NCBI GenBank assembly: GCA_013398295.1
Contig: VZSF01011293.1
Location: forward strand, 62,001-126,000
Length of the DNA stretch: 64,000 nucleotides
Source: Chionis minor
Lineage: Eukaryota; Chordata; Aves; Charadriiformes; Chionididae
Reading direction: 5' to 3'
Shown: piece after piece, positions 26,001 through 39,100 of the stretch
How the letters are laid out: every line of letters begins with the position of its first letter
How positions within the stretch are numbered: the stretch's first letter is position 1
Notes under the pieces: generated by a model
What the model saw: only the letters and a program-made list of their open reading frames with translations
What the model was told of the DNA's origin: nothing
Databases searched by the model: none
Made by a program: the position numbers and the translations under genes

Positions 26001-29000
26001 AGGCCTGCAAGTGTCGGATTCGTAAGGGTACGGAAGTACTTAGCTGTCCTGGATGGGAATTAAAGATACGTATACATGCGTGCTTTATACACGCATGCGT
26101 ATGTGCCTTATCTACGCATCAACAAGTGGTTCAGCTCAACATGGACCTGTTGTGTGAAGGGAAGCAGCCGCTGCTGAGCCCACGTGTGCACCTCCAAGGT
26201 CTTCCTGCGGACCAGCTCCCATCTGGTCCTGCCGCAGAAGACCTCAGTTGCCCACAGCCAGGGTTCGGTTTGAATGGCAGCAGTTTTGGAGTGTAGAAAC
26301 TGAAGTAGATTTAGTTGGGGGGTCAAGAGGTTCCTTTTGAAGAGCTCCTGAGCCAACTACAGTGCTGTGGTAACGCAATGTACGTGCCTTATTTCCCCGT
26401 ATGCGTCCTGTAGGAAGAGAGATGTCAACGCGTTCGTTGATGGCTGCAAGTACAGCATGAGCATCAGTGTGAATTGTCGTCATCGTTTAGGATTGTATCA
26501 ATGGAAATGTCTAAACTCAAGAATTGCCGGGATGAGCGGTCTTGACCATCTCCTCTACAGCTTTAGGAAGATTGCTTTTTCTTCGTGGTCTCAATGTCTG
26601 CCACGTATAAAGAAGCTTAATCATGCGCCTCCTGCTTTGAGGAAATTCAACAGAAATCAATTAAACAAGTAAAGCAACGTAACGAAGCATAGGCAGGTAG
26701 CTGCTCCAGAGCGATGACCAATTTGTTCAGCCTTTAAGGTTAAATATTATATAGAGGTTAAGTTAAAGCTCGGTGGCGTGTGTGGCAGAGCGCCGTGGAA
26801 CAATCCTTCTCCAAAACCTTGTTGCGCAAGTCTCACTTAAACTCATGGCGGCAATTTGGGGTAGGCAAATAAAATCATTGTTTCCTGTGTTTGCGGAAAG
26901 GATCTGCCTTAACTGCAGCAGCTGATTGCAACTGGCTTGTATTTGCTTAATTAAGATGGATGAGGGACAAACGTTGTGCCAGACAGTTGAGCCTCTGGCT
27001 TTGTCACACTGATTGGGGATTTGGACTTCTACAGGCGAACGCTGAGATAGAGAAGATGAAAGGACAAGCTGAATCTTAAGACTCACTATTGAGTTTAAAG
27101 CAGTGGAGCCATTTTGCAGATCACTTATTTTAGGACATAGAAAACATTTAAAAAAAAAAAAAAATTACGTCCTTAGAATCATGGAATCACTTGGGTTGGA
27201 AGAGACCTTCAAGATCATCGAGTCCAACCATAAACCTATGCCAAAAAACCACCCCTAACCCATGTCCCTCAGCACCACGTCTACCTGTCTTTTAAATACC
27301 TCCAGGGATGGTGATTCCACCACCTCCCTGGGCAGGCTGTTCCAATGCCTGATAACCCTTTTGGTAAAGAAGTTTTTCCTAATATCCAACCTAAATGTCC
27401 TTTTTACATTAGTGCGAGCAACACCTTAACAAAGCTTTCCATCAGTGGGATGGTTGGTGCCTCATGTGCGTAGCTGCTCTCTCCCATGAAGCTTTCCCCT
27501 GTGGGTAGGTCCCACCTCTGTTTTGTAGGGAAGAGCCTTGGAGAGTGAGATGTTGGCCCTTCATCCCACAAGGACGGCTGCAGTCAGCGAGGTGAAGGCT
27601 TCACCTCATCCTTCATCCCATCCCTGGGAGGACATCAAGCAGGGCAGGGTAATGTTTCCCAGCCAGTCCCACCACTTTGTCCTCTGTGGCTCAGGGATCT
27701 CCTAAATTGGTGTCGATCTCTGTATAATCTGTATGGTTTTGGGGGGGGGGGGGGGGTGTCATCTTGACTACACGAAACTTGTGATGACTACCATAATTGA
27801 TATTTGTTCCAGTCAGCACCACAGGAACAGCAGCAACACCACTTGCTTTCTTGGCTTACGCCTGGATGGCTCTACTGCTTGCTGCTAGCCCAGTAAGGAT
27901 TTTCCTAAAAATGTGTCTTATGGCTTGGTGAAAGCTAAAGATTTTGGTAGGTCTTAATGACATGGCTCATAAAGTGAATGAATGGTGTCTGTGCTGTATA
28001 GCTGCTGTCTGCTGCGGCAAAGCCGCCTGGCTGTGAAATGAATAATTTAAACTTCCTTCTTGTATAAGCAGAGCGTTTTTAAAATTATATATTTCCATTT
28101 TCAAGAGTCCTCGCCCTACCAGCGCCCATAAGCAAAGCCAGCATAGAGGAGAAGACGGTACAATATTTAAGAATTGAAATAATTCAAAATTTAGCACGGC
28201 ACAAGACAAATCAGGATGGTTGGCTGCCATGGAAAACATTATTTATAGTCATGAAAGAATTTGTGTCAGTTATTTCCATTATAAAATGTACTAGGAAACC
28301 ATATAATCTACTATAGGAGAAGTAGGGATCCAAGTAATTGTGATTATTTCTGATTTTAAGCGTTACTGGATCTATTTAATACTTTTGCATTTACCAAAAT
28401 GGTTAATTTAATGTGGATCAGTTCATGCTGTTATGGGCAGGCTGGTAGCAGCGTATAATATAGTGGTTTCCAAGCAGTTCCTATGAAAATACTTAAAGAG
28501 ATGCTAATGCCACATGCTAAGAAAAAATTAATTTCAAAGCGGGGGAGAGGTAATTTAAAAGAACCTTTTGGAGTAAGAAACGCTCTTTAAAGCTGCCCCC
28601 TCCCCTCATTACCACTTTTCCGGAAAGTGAGGTTTTGAAGAAGGAGAGCACAGATCTCAGAAAAAGGGATACGTGTAGCAAAAAATGCTGGGGATGAGAG
28701 CGACTTTTTTAATTAAAAAAAAGAAAGAAAAAAGAAGGGGGAAGAAGAGTTCAGCAATTTCTGGCCATAATGCAATTAAAAAAAAAAAGATTTTTTTTTG
28801 CCAGTGTTTTCCAGATGTGTAATATCCTTGTATTTGATAGGAGGGAATAAGAACAGAGAAACAGGATTCCTATGCAGCAACTTTGTGGTAGGGATCAAAG
28901 ATTTTACTGATTGTCCCAAAATAGGCAGATTTACTGATGATTTTTAATTGGGAGTAAAATCTTGGACGCGGAGCCATGTGAGGCATGCCAAAGGAGAATG

Positions 29001-30141
29001 AAAGCATGTGGATAAAAATGCTCACATGCAAGATGGGGCAAAAAATTAAAGCTTTAATCTGCTTTATCATCGAGGAAACTGGAAATTTTTTTGGAGGTTT
29101 GGGGAGCAAAGGTTTGGCACGGCGGGTCGGGGTGGGAGCTGTATCCCAAATATTTGGTGCACGAGCGCGTTCCAAAGCAGAGCAGATCTAATCTCTCTGG
29201 GCTTCAGCTAAGCATCTGATGTGCTTGGAAAAGAAACAAAAAAGAAAAAAAGAAGAAAAAAAAAAAAAAAATCCCAAACCAACCCACCTCCAGAAAACCA
29301 ACAGATCAAGCAGATTTCAATAATGTGCAAATATTTTTAATTTTTTTTTTTAAGAATTACTGCTTTCTTTGAATTTGGCATAACTGAAATACAGGCTGGT
29401 AGGTGTAGGGGTAGCGCTGAGTTCCTCCTATGGGAAAGCTTTGGGGTTCAGTTTGGGGTTTTCTTCTTGCAGCTTACAAATGTCATTGTGAAATTGAATT
29501 ACCTTTTAATTAAGGAGATGCAGAAGATTGTCCTGAAGAGCAGAAAATTCCCTATTTTTTTGTTTGTTTGAGAAATACAGGTGGAGTGGGCTGCATCCGA
29601 TGGAGCTGGGGAATATTTGCGGTTGCCTCCTTAAAACAGCCTTCTCTACAAGGCTCACATCCACTTCTTTGTCGAAAATAAACCTTTGCAAGCTTTAGAA
29701 ATACACTTCCACGGTTTAATTTAAGGCTCTGAAAAATGCAAAGTTGGAAGTATTGGAGTTTATTTCTTTATTGCCTAGGCTACAGCTGCAGGAACAGCGA
29801 TGCTCAGAGGAATGTATTTGAATTATCGGGCTGAACTCTGCATTTCTGGGCCAGAGTTTTCTTGGTATTTGGAGGCCTTTGGGATAGAGGTAACTTTGCC
29901 AGCAGTTCATAAATTTGAGCCAGGCTTTTTTACCTTAGTCAGGAAATTCACGTTGGAGCTTTATTTAAGCTGGGATTCACAGTGATCTAATCCCAGCCTG
30001 CTGCCAAACCCAACCTGCAGCTTCTATTTTTTTGGCGTTTTGTTGCTCTTTTTTGTTTTAGCCTTCGTGTTTTGCATTGCTCGAGTCAGTCTCCATTGTG
30101 GGTGTTTTTTTGGTTTTGTTTTTTNTTTTTTTTTTTTTTTT

Positions 30142-30173
<32 letters not shown>

Positions 30174-33100
30174 AGCTGTTAATCGGAAGTGGATGAATGC
30201 AGGCAATCACCCTGCAAAAAGCCTCTCCGCTAATTGCAAGTGCGGCAATGGCGGCAGCGAGAAGAGGAGCGGCTGTAACTGCAGGCACTGCTCTGCCGCC
30301 TGTGCAGGGCAGAGCTGACCTGCTACCCAGCCAGACACGCTTTCCAGGAAAAATTATAAGCCCTAAATATTTTTTAATTTTTCCAAATAGCAGCTAGACG
30401 AAAACATGTGGTGGTATTTTGCAAGTATTGTGAGATGGTGTGTGTGTGGGTGTGTGGGTGTGTGTGTGTGTAATATATATCTCTAACATNCAGAAGCCCA
30501 AAAATAATTAATCAGGTAAAAGCCCACTTTGTTCTCTGGGTCATGGCTTGGTGTGAAGCTCAGCATCCTCCTTGTAAAAAGCATTTTTTTTTAAACTTAA
30601 TTCTCGAGCCTCAGAAGAATGCACACCATAATACGAGTAAACGCGTTTGGCTATGGAAAAGCACATCTGTGATGGATACTTAAAATATCGTGGCGAGTAG
30701 TTAGCAATGGAAATTTGTCCAATATTTTAATTATTGTATCTTTTAATGAAAAGGCAGGTGTGTTATTTATTGCTTACCCTATTTATTGGGTACAAATGGC
30801 CCCATCATTTAACTGGAGATGCTACTCCAGTACATAGATATATAACTGGGAGTTGAAAAGCATGTCAAAGCAAACTTAAAATTATAGTTATTAAGTCAGC
30901 TTTAAAGGAATTTCAGTGAATCCTCCAAAATAGCAGCTGCTCAATAGTGGGATGACATTCCATAAATCCCAGCCCAGTGCTCGGAGCAGTGCTGTCAGTG
31001 CCTGTATACCATCCAGGTTTGGGCAGTGATTTTTGTGTAGCCATTACAGCACAACAAGGCTCTTTTTTTTTTTTTTTTTTTCCCCCCCCCCCTTTTTTTT
31101 TTTTTNNNNNNNNNNNNNNNNNNNNNNNNNNNNNNNNNNNNNNNNNNNNNNNNNNNNNNNNNNNNNNNNNNNNNNNNNNNNNNNNNNNNNNNNNNNNNNN
31201 NNNNNNNNNNNNNNNNNNNNNNNNNNNNNNNNNNNNNNNNNNNNNNNNNNNNNNNNNNNNNNNNNNNNNNNNNNNNNNNNNNNNNNNNNNNNNNNNNNNN
31301 NNNNNNNNNNNNNNNNNNNNNNNNNNNNNNNNNNNNNNNNNNNNNNNNNNNNNNNNNNNNNNNNNNNNNNNNNNNNNNNNNNNNNNNNNNNNNNNNNNNN
31401 NNNNNNNNNNNNNNNNNNNNNNNNNNNNNNNNNNNNNNNNNNNNNNNNNNNNNNNNNNNNNNNNNNNNNNNNNNNNNNNNNNNNNNNNNNNNNNNNNNNN
31501 NNNNNNNNNNNNNNNNNNNNNNNNNNNNNNNNNNNNNNNNNNNNNNNNNNNNNNNNNNNNNNNNNNNNNNNNNNNNNNNNNNNNNNNNNNNNNNNNNNNN
31601 NNNNNNNNNNNNNNNNNNNNNNNNNNNNNNNNNNNNNNNNNNNNNNNNNNNNNNNNNNNNNNNNNNNNNNNNNNNNNNNNNNNNNNNNNNNNNNNNNNNN
31701 NNNNNNNNNNNNNNNNNNNNNNNNNNNNNNNNNNNNNNNNNNNNNNNNNNNNNNNNNNNNNNNNNNNNNNNNNNNNNNNNNNNNNNNNNNNNNNNNNNNN
31801 NNNNNNNNNNNNNNNNNNNNNNNNNNNNNNNNNNNNNNNNNNNNNNNNNNNNNNNNNNNNNNNNNNNNNNNNNNNNNNNNNNNNNNNNNNNNNNNNNNNN
31901 NNNNNNNNNNNNNNNNNNNNNNNNNNNNNNNNNNNNNNNNNNNNNNNNNNNNNNNNNNNNNNNNNNNNNNNNNNNNNNNNNNNNNNNNNNNNNNNNNNNN
32001 NNNNNNNNNNNNNNNNNNNNNNNNNNNNNNNNNNNNNNNNNNNNNNNNNNNNNNTTTTTTTTTTTTTTTTCTTCCCCCACTCCCTTGCTTGTCTTTTTCT
32101 GCAAATTGAAGCAAAGACTAACCTGCTGCTGCACCCTCTCTGAATTGCCACCGTACTTGTGCTTTAAATCAGGCTACTCTGCTGCCAGAAGCTTTAGATT
32201 AGCATTAATTTGGGGAGGAAAAAATAACACTGTGGAAAGAGCAAAGACCTTCAAAGCACTTTCCTTGCTTGTGAAGTATGCCTGAAAACAAAACGGTGCG
32301 TCATCTGCCACTTCAGTTGCCCGCGCGTATGTCCAGCCAGTTCCTAAATCACCCCCGATTTATCTGTCCTCCTGGTTTTTGCATCGTGCTGCCACTTGAA
32401 ATGATAAATACCTCCACTCCTGCTCCTCCGCCTGTGCTGCAAATTGAATTTTGCCAGCGCTATGCACACAGTGGTACTTCCTAAACTGCCTTGTGCGCGT
32501 GTACGCAAACTCCTTTTCTTTTTTTAATTTTCTCAGTATAACAAGCGGGCATCCAAGAGCCGGTAAGCCTGGATTAATCCTGGGCTTGGGCTGCTTCGGG
32601 GGGGGATTACAAACCATAATATCGGCATTAACGCTGCAAGATGGGGAGTGAAGCTTTCTGAAGCACTTACGCAGCACAAAGAAACTTTCGACTCGCACGC
32701 GGCTTTCTGCTTTTGGGCTGAGGAGGAGAAAACTGCGGTTTCTAGAATTACATCACAATTACAATATTTGTAATAATAGAGGTGCAATATAAATAGCCTC
32801 ATGGCAGAAGGGAAAATACCCGGGTAATGAATGGGTGCGACCTGCCTGTTGCTGCCTTGGTTTTTCGTTCTGGCTCGTGCAGCCCTTCCCTCTCTGTAAC
32901 ATCTGGTTTTCATCTGCTACAGGAAAGCCAAATAACTTCAATAAAACTGGGAGAAAATATAATGCTTTAAAAAAAAAAAAAACCAAAAACCCCCAGCATA
33001 TTGATGTTTGTCTGGTTTTCAAGTGGGGTTATTAATGAAATTTATCAGCCTGGGTTATTGACAGAGAGGATGCTGGCTCGGGGGAGTGAACGCATCATCT

Positions 33101-36100
33101 GCTGGAGGACGCAATTATGGTTTAACGAGGTCAGAGTGCCGTGGTTTTCCTTACAAGGGTCTGAAAGGATAAATACCGTGAGTTGAGGTTACTCTGAATT
33201 TGGGTGCGTCCCCAGCTGGGGTCTCGGCAGAGTGTTTCGCTGGCACCCGTTGCCTTTGCTCGAGGATTGAGCCCGCAGCAATATCTGCGCCGTGTTAGCC
33301 TGCAGCAAAGATGCATTTCCTAAATTGGCAAATTTGAGATATGTTGATGTAAAATAAATCTATAATATATATGAGAGCTATTAAAATGAGTATAATATAT
33401 ACAAGATATAAGAATATAAAACTATAATATGATATATAAATGCTACATAGACATAAGATACATAAAGATATAATAAAAATATATTATTTTCTTTGTATCT
33501 GCACCTCTAAATCTGATTAGGGTTGCAATTTAGGCTAATTTTAAATATTAGAGGTAGTGTGGGTCAGCGTGTGCTTGATCTCCATCACGTTAACAGCCCA
33601 CCTTAACTAAGTTTTTAAATGGCACTTTATTGATCCTCGGGCTTTTAAAGAAGTCCATGAGCTCTTAGCGAGCACTGGGCAACATGCAAATGGAGTGTTT
33701 GTCTTGCTATGAGCCATATTGACCCGAGCAGTCAGGCACTCGAGGAATATTTAGTAATTTTTTTTTCCCATTTAGGCTGCAAAACTCTTGTGGATCGCTT
33801 GATCAGCTGTTCCTTCCCTCACTGACTTTCTGTTGCTGTGCAAGCTTTAAGAGACAATTATAAGCAAAATATTTCTGGCTTTCTGTATTAATCACATCTG
33901 TTCAGCAAGAGAAACGTTGCTGGCAGAAGCAGCTTTTTGAATAACTAGGTCGTCTTACCTGCTCTCTTATTAAGGCACAAAAGATCTGTGCCAGCCAATA
34001 TTGAAGTCTGTAGGAGCCATAAGTTTGCATTTTGACTTTAACGGTTGTAATTTTTAAATTGCTTTATGGTTATCATGTCGAAAGATCTTAAGTGCTAATT
34101 TTTCCAAAGAGTTTAATTTAATTAAGTTTCTGGCTTTCAACTGGAAATTCAAAAAGTCAAATCGGTTTGGCCTTACTATTAAGCAAGAAGTCAAATAGGT
34201 TTGGACTTAATATTAAGTTTTATGTTTTGAGAGAAAACACTGTATTTCTATTTATTTGACTTGATTCAAGCCGCATTTCATTTGAGTTCACCCCAGCCTG
34301 CCAGATCCACGCTTTGTTTTGCTTAGGAGCCAAGGACAAGGATGGGTGATGGGGACAGGGCACTCGCAATTGCTCAAAGCACTTTCAAATTCATTCCAGA
34401 GGTATTTTATATTTATCTCTGATGCACTTGTTTTCTCAAGTGACACTGGAAGAATTACAGATGTAGTAATCATCCCCAAAACTCTTATACCATATATTTT
34501 TAGGCTGGCTCGGGATCTTGAGCTAGTTGGGAATAGGGTCCTCCATCTATTCATGCCACGCGTCCCAGGGAGCAGCAGAGTATAGTTGGGAGACTCTTAA
34601 GGTGGTGGTGATGAACAGCATTACTTATCTTCAAACTTGGATTTCGGATCTCCTTAGCACCAGTTCCATCCTTTTTTCCCCCCCCTTTTTTGTACAGTCC
34701 CTGATGGTGTGGTTTGGTATTTTTTCCAAAAAAACCCCCCCCTTTTTTTTTTTTTGCCTTTTGCCTTTCCTGAGTTTTAATTATTATAGTGACTTCTAGA
34801 CTAGACAGCTGGTGAATTTTCAGTAGCTCCCGTCCGCCTGGATGTCATCCAAAGGGAGAGACGGGGAAGAAACAGCAGAAAAAAAAAAAAGGAGAGATGA
34901 CCAGGGTAATAGCCTCGCGTATCGGATGCCGGAGGCCGGGTGACCAAAGCCTTCCTGCTGAAATCCAGCCAGCACGAGGTAGGACAATCATCCTGCTGTT
35001 CTCTTTGGGAGTTATAAACAAGAGGACGAGGCTCAGCGAGAGGAAGAAAGGTTTCTTTCTGTATTTTTCCTTTTTGTCAGTTTTTTAGCTTTCTTTTCCA
35101 TCCCTCTTCCTCCTGAATGGCAGGCAGAGCTATTTAGAGAAGAAACACTGTTTTCACATGAGCTTAATTTTTTATTGTAGCATTTTACTTACTGATTAAA
35201 GTCAATAAAGAAACACATTTAATACTCTCTCTTTAAAGATGCAAACAAACCCCTCCTTAGCGACCAGTAGTGGTATTTTTGTTTGGGATTTTACAAAGCT
35301 GCTTTGAGTGGGCGAGCAGAAGCAGCATCCCCATCTTTCCCGTTCAGGATAAATACATGTGCTCCAGCGATTTCTGCTGCATCCTGCATGCATCTTTTTA
35401 TGCAAAAAGGAAACAGTATAATAAGCAGCTTAAAAAAAAAAAAAAAATTCTCATCATCCCAAATGGAAACAGAGTGGCTGGTCCTCCTTGCTTTAATCCT
35501 GCTTTCAGGATGACATATTCCTTATTAAGGGAGATACCCTTCAACTCTGCCCTTGTAAAATCTTCCCGAACTGCTCCAAGTAATGCATTCGGAGACATTT
35601 TGACTGACTATGATGTATGACCACTTGAGTGGTCATCTTCTTGGTCTTCTCATCAGGTTCAGGTTTGAGTGGTATATAATGCGAATAAACGGATTGCTCT
35701 CTGTTGGCGGTAGCTTTGTAGCTCTATGTATGGAGTAAAGTCTTTGGAAGTGGATAATATCCGATGAAGAAAGTGAGATCTGGATCTAAGATACCTTCCA
35801 GCCTTTTTTTTTCCCCGCTAAGACTGATACCCCCACATACACACGCTCTACCGGGTTCGACGAAAATCATATAAACCATCATCTCTGTAGTTCTGCCTTA
35901 GTTGAAGTGAGATCCAAGACATCAAAGCTACATGTTTTGATGTGCTTTTTGTTTTGTGTTCTTGATTGAGAGCTTTTGTTCTTTAATTATGTCTTGGATC
36001 AGACACCACGAAGTCACACACCCCCTCTGTGGTGTAAGGGTGGTATGGGTGGTAGCTGGAGATTTGGGGTGGTGCCTTTGGGTGTCACTCTTCTGCCCGT

Positions 36101-39100
36101 GGTCCTTTTGTGCTCCGGTGGTCCTTCCCTGCTCCGGGAGCAAGCACAGGAGTGCGTCAGCTCCCTTCCTTTGCAAGGGCTGGTTCTCGCTTCGTTTTTA
36201 CAAACCAAGTGTAGTTAGTAACGTCCTGCTCTTTATTCCGATGCGCTACGGCATGTTAAGTCACCACCTGCTTCCAAATAATAGATGCAAATGTGTTTTT
36301 ATGTAGGTTATGAATTATATATTGCTGCTCAGCACAGGGAGTGCTTGGTTTTGTCCTTTGTTTTTCACATCCCTGTGGTCCTCTGGTTAACGATCCTTTT
36401 CTTTCATTGGGTTCAACTGATGATTAGTATCCTGCTAAATTCAGAAGAAACACCTTCAATTTGTGCTTGAGCTTCGCAGTCTGTCTCAGCCTGGCAGAAA
36501 ACTTGTGTACTCAGAAACTTGTTGGATTTTCCAGCTATTCCAGATAGTCTGGTTAAAGATAATGTTACATCTGTCTACGAAATTTGTCTTGCCTTTGTCT
36601 TTATCCCATCACAACTACTACGATGCCAGGATCAGGCTGTGAATTTCATTTATTTGCTATACATTTAGTTACAGAAGAATTACCAAAAGGCTTAAATGCT
36701 CAGTAGGGATTCTTCTGAGCTTGAAAGAAGACATGCTGGTCTACACACTACTGTGGTAGAACTTGGGGGTTTCTACAAGGGGAGTTGAACACTGTTCGTT
36801 TAATAGCACGGCAATGGAGAGGGAGCACGTTGGGTGAGTATCTCCAGAGTGGGAAGCAAATGGAAAGGGTTTATCAGGCTGGATGGCGGTAATTACACAG
36901 AAAAGGTGTTAAAAAAAGAAAAAAAAATTAGGTGTACAATACCTGTCTACTGGAAACCAGTGCTTCAGGAAAACAGAAGAGAAAGAATTTCATGAGTGTG
37001 TGCTCTAATGAAGGTGGTTTTGGAACAGGCATTGCTTATTTGCATGAAATTAATTGGAAAACAAAGTTTATCATTACCATTTGCTCCAGCAAGCAATGCC
37101 CGTATGAATTTTCTGAGCGCATCTTCTGTATTTTTCCTGCTATGAGCTATATGGAGTATTGTAGCGTGGATGATTTGTGCGTGACTCCCAGTGCAGCGGG
37201 CAGAGGCACATCCCTGGTTTCTTTTGAGCAGAGCACCCTCTATCCAACCATCCCACACCTTTTTTCTGAGTATCTTAAAATTTAAATGTGGTACTGCATA
37301 TACACGTGACTGTTGTGTTTGCAGTCTTCTTCTAAAGAGCAAAAAGGCTCAGACGTTGGTGTTCCCCAAAACATTACGTAGGAGACTTAAAGAGATTGTG
37401 AAGTGAAATGCTATTAAATGCCTTTGGAGATTTAATTTGCGCTTTTTGGGCATCCTCAGTGACAGCATCCTCTTCCCTGCTCCCTGCTGAGCGGAGCTCT
37501 GGGGATCGGCTCATTCACGCAGTAAAATGAGCTCACATGTGGGAGGACCCCAGCTTCATTCGCTGTGAAATTTGGAAGACGTATCACAACTGACGGAGGG
37601 GGATCCCAAGAAGAGGTTCAACGGCTCTTGGATGCTGCTCAAAACATTGGGACTGCCTTCCTTCCTCTGGTTTGCTCCCTTTTGGGTCAAATCTCCAACA
37701 CAAAGTGGTTTGTGCTGGCTTTTTCCTCCTTGGTGTCTTGAGTACTTGAAGTCTTGCAGCAATATCAGGTATATGCAGCTACCATAAAAATTAATATGTG
37801 AAACGTTGTTAAAAATCCTGGCCGGTAATGGAGGATATGGCCTCAGGCTGCGTTTCTCAATACATACATGAAAAAATTGAACAGAGTGAAGATACTTGAG
37901 TCCTCACCTCATGATGTCTCTTGCTTGGCCAGGGTGGACGATGAAGAGCTGCCACTTATCTTCACGCGGGGAGAAGGAGCAGCAAGGTCTCTGCATCCCT
38001 GGCATGCCAGGTGGCACATGGTGCTGGTACCCCAAGGGCCGGCTTGGTTTAATGCCTGCCCTTTCCAAAAAGCAGGATAATGCTCTCCCAACACACTGTC
38101 CCAACCGCTTGGCGTTTTGCAAAGCCGGGCTAGGAAAAGGTGGACAACACAAATGTATCTGTGTTGGCTTTGCATGGTGTTTTCTGCTGCATTGGAGTAC
38201 AAAATCTCACTGCGTTACCCTAAATTTTATTAATTCGGGGCTTTCTTTTTTGCTTAGAATTTCAAATTAAAAAAACCAAACCCAAACCCAAAGGCTATTC
38301 TCAGAAATACCAGCCATGGCAGTCTTGGAGAATACTGTGCATAGCTAAATAGGTGATTTTTGGCAGGGTGGGCTTTGAAGTGAAAGCTCATCCTCTGCTT
38401 GGAGACCTCTTGCGTGACAAACTGAATTACAACACCGGGGCGCTGTCTTGTGCCACGGGGCATTGGCTGGTTCGTGCTCACTTTGCAGCTGTTCCTTTCC
38501 CTGCGCATAGCGGATGGTACGGCATCCTCAAAATACCACATTTAATACCTTTGGAAAGGTGACAAGTGGTACCTCTTAAGTTGTCCTATTTTACTTTGTC
38601 TAAGGGCTGAAATTACAACTTGAAGCAGTTGCATCCTCTCTGAAGGCAGGTGCCTGGTAGGAATACATTTATTTTTGAGACTTCTCTTTTGCTTCCTAAA
38701 AATAATCAGTGCCAGCCGTTGTTTTTCCTGGCACTTACGAAATATTCTGGTCACCGATAATTATTTTTTTCAAAGGCACGCATTGGTTCAATAAGATAAT
38801 CATATTTTTTTTAGTGCTACTCATCTGTCTGGCTCCTACAGGTGTTGTGATCCGTCCCCAGTAATTAGTAATAAGCATTTTTAAGCTCCCATTTGACCAT
38901 TTGAACTGTGCGAACAAGGGGAAAAGATATTTTTATGGATCGATCAGAAGTCCAAAGCTGCCCGTGGCTACTGAAAGGTTGCAAGTGCTGGAAAACATCA
39001 GCCCGGCAGAGCTACTGGGATGTAAGCGAGTAATCTGAACTGCAGACGATGCACGGAAATTTGACACTGCCACTTAATAGTGCTTGAAATTTGGAATTGC

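Noticed and set aside
30913..32151. Long open frames on both strands across this interval
   Set aside because: They consist almost entirely of N read as open codons, with poly-Phe, poly-Lys or poly-Gly edges from homopolymers.
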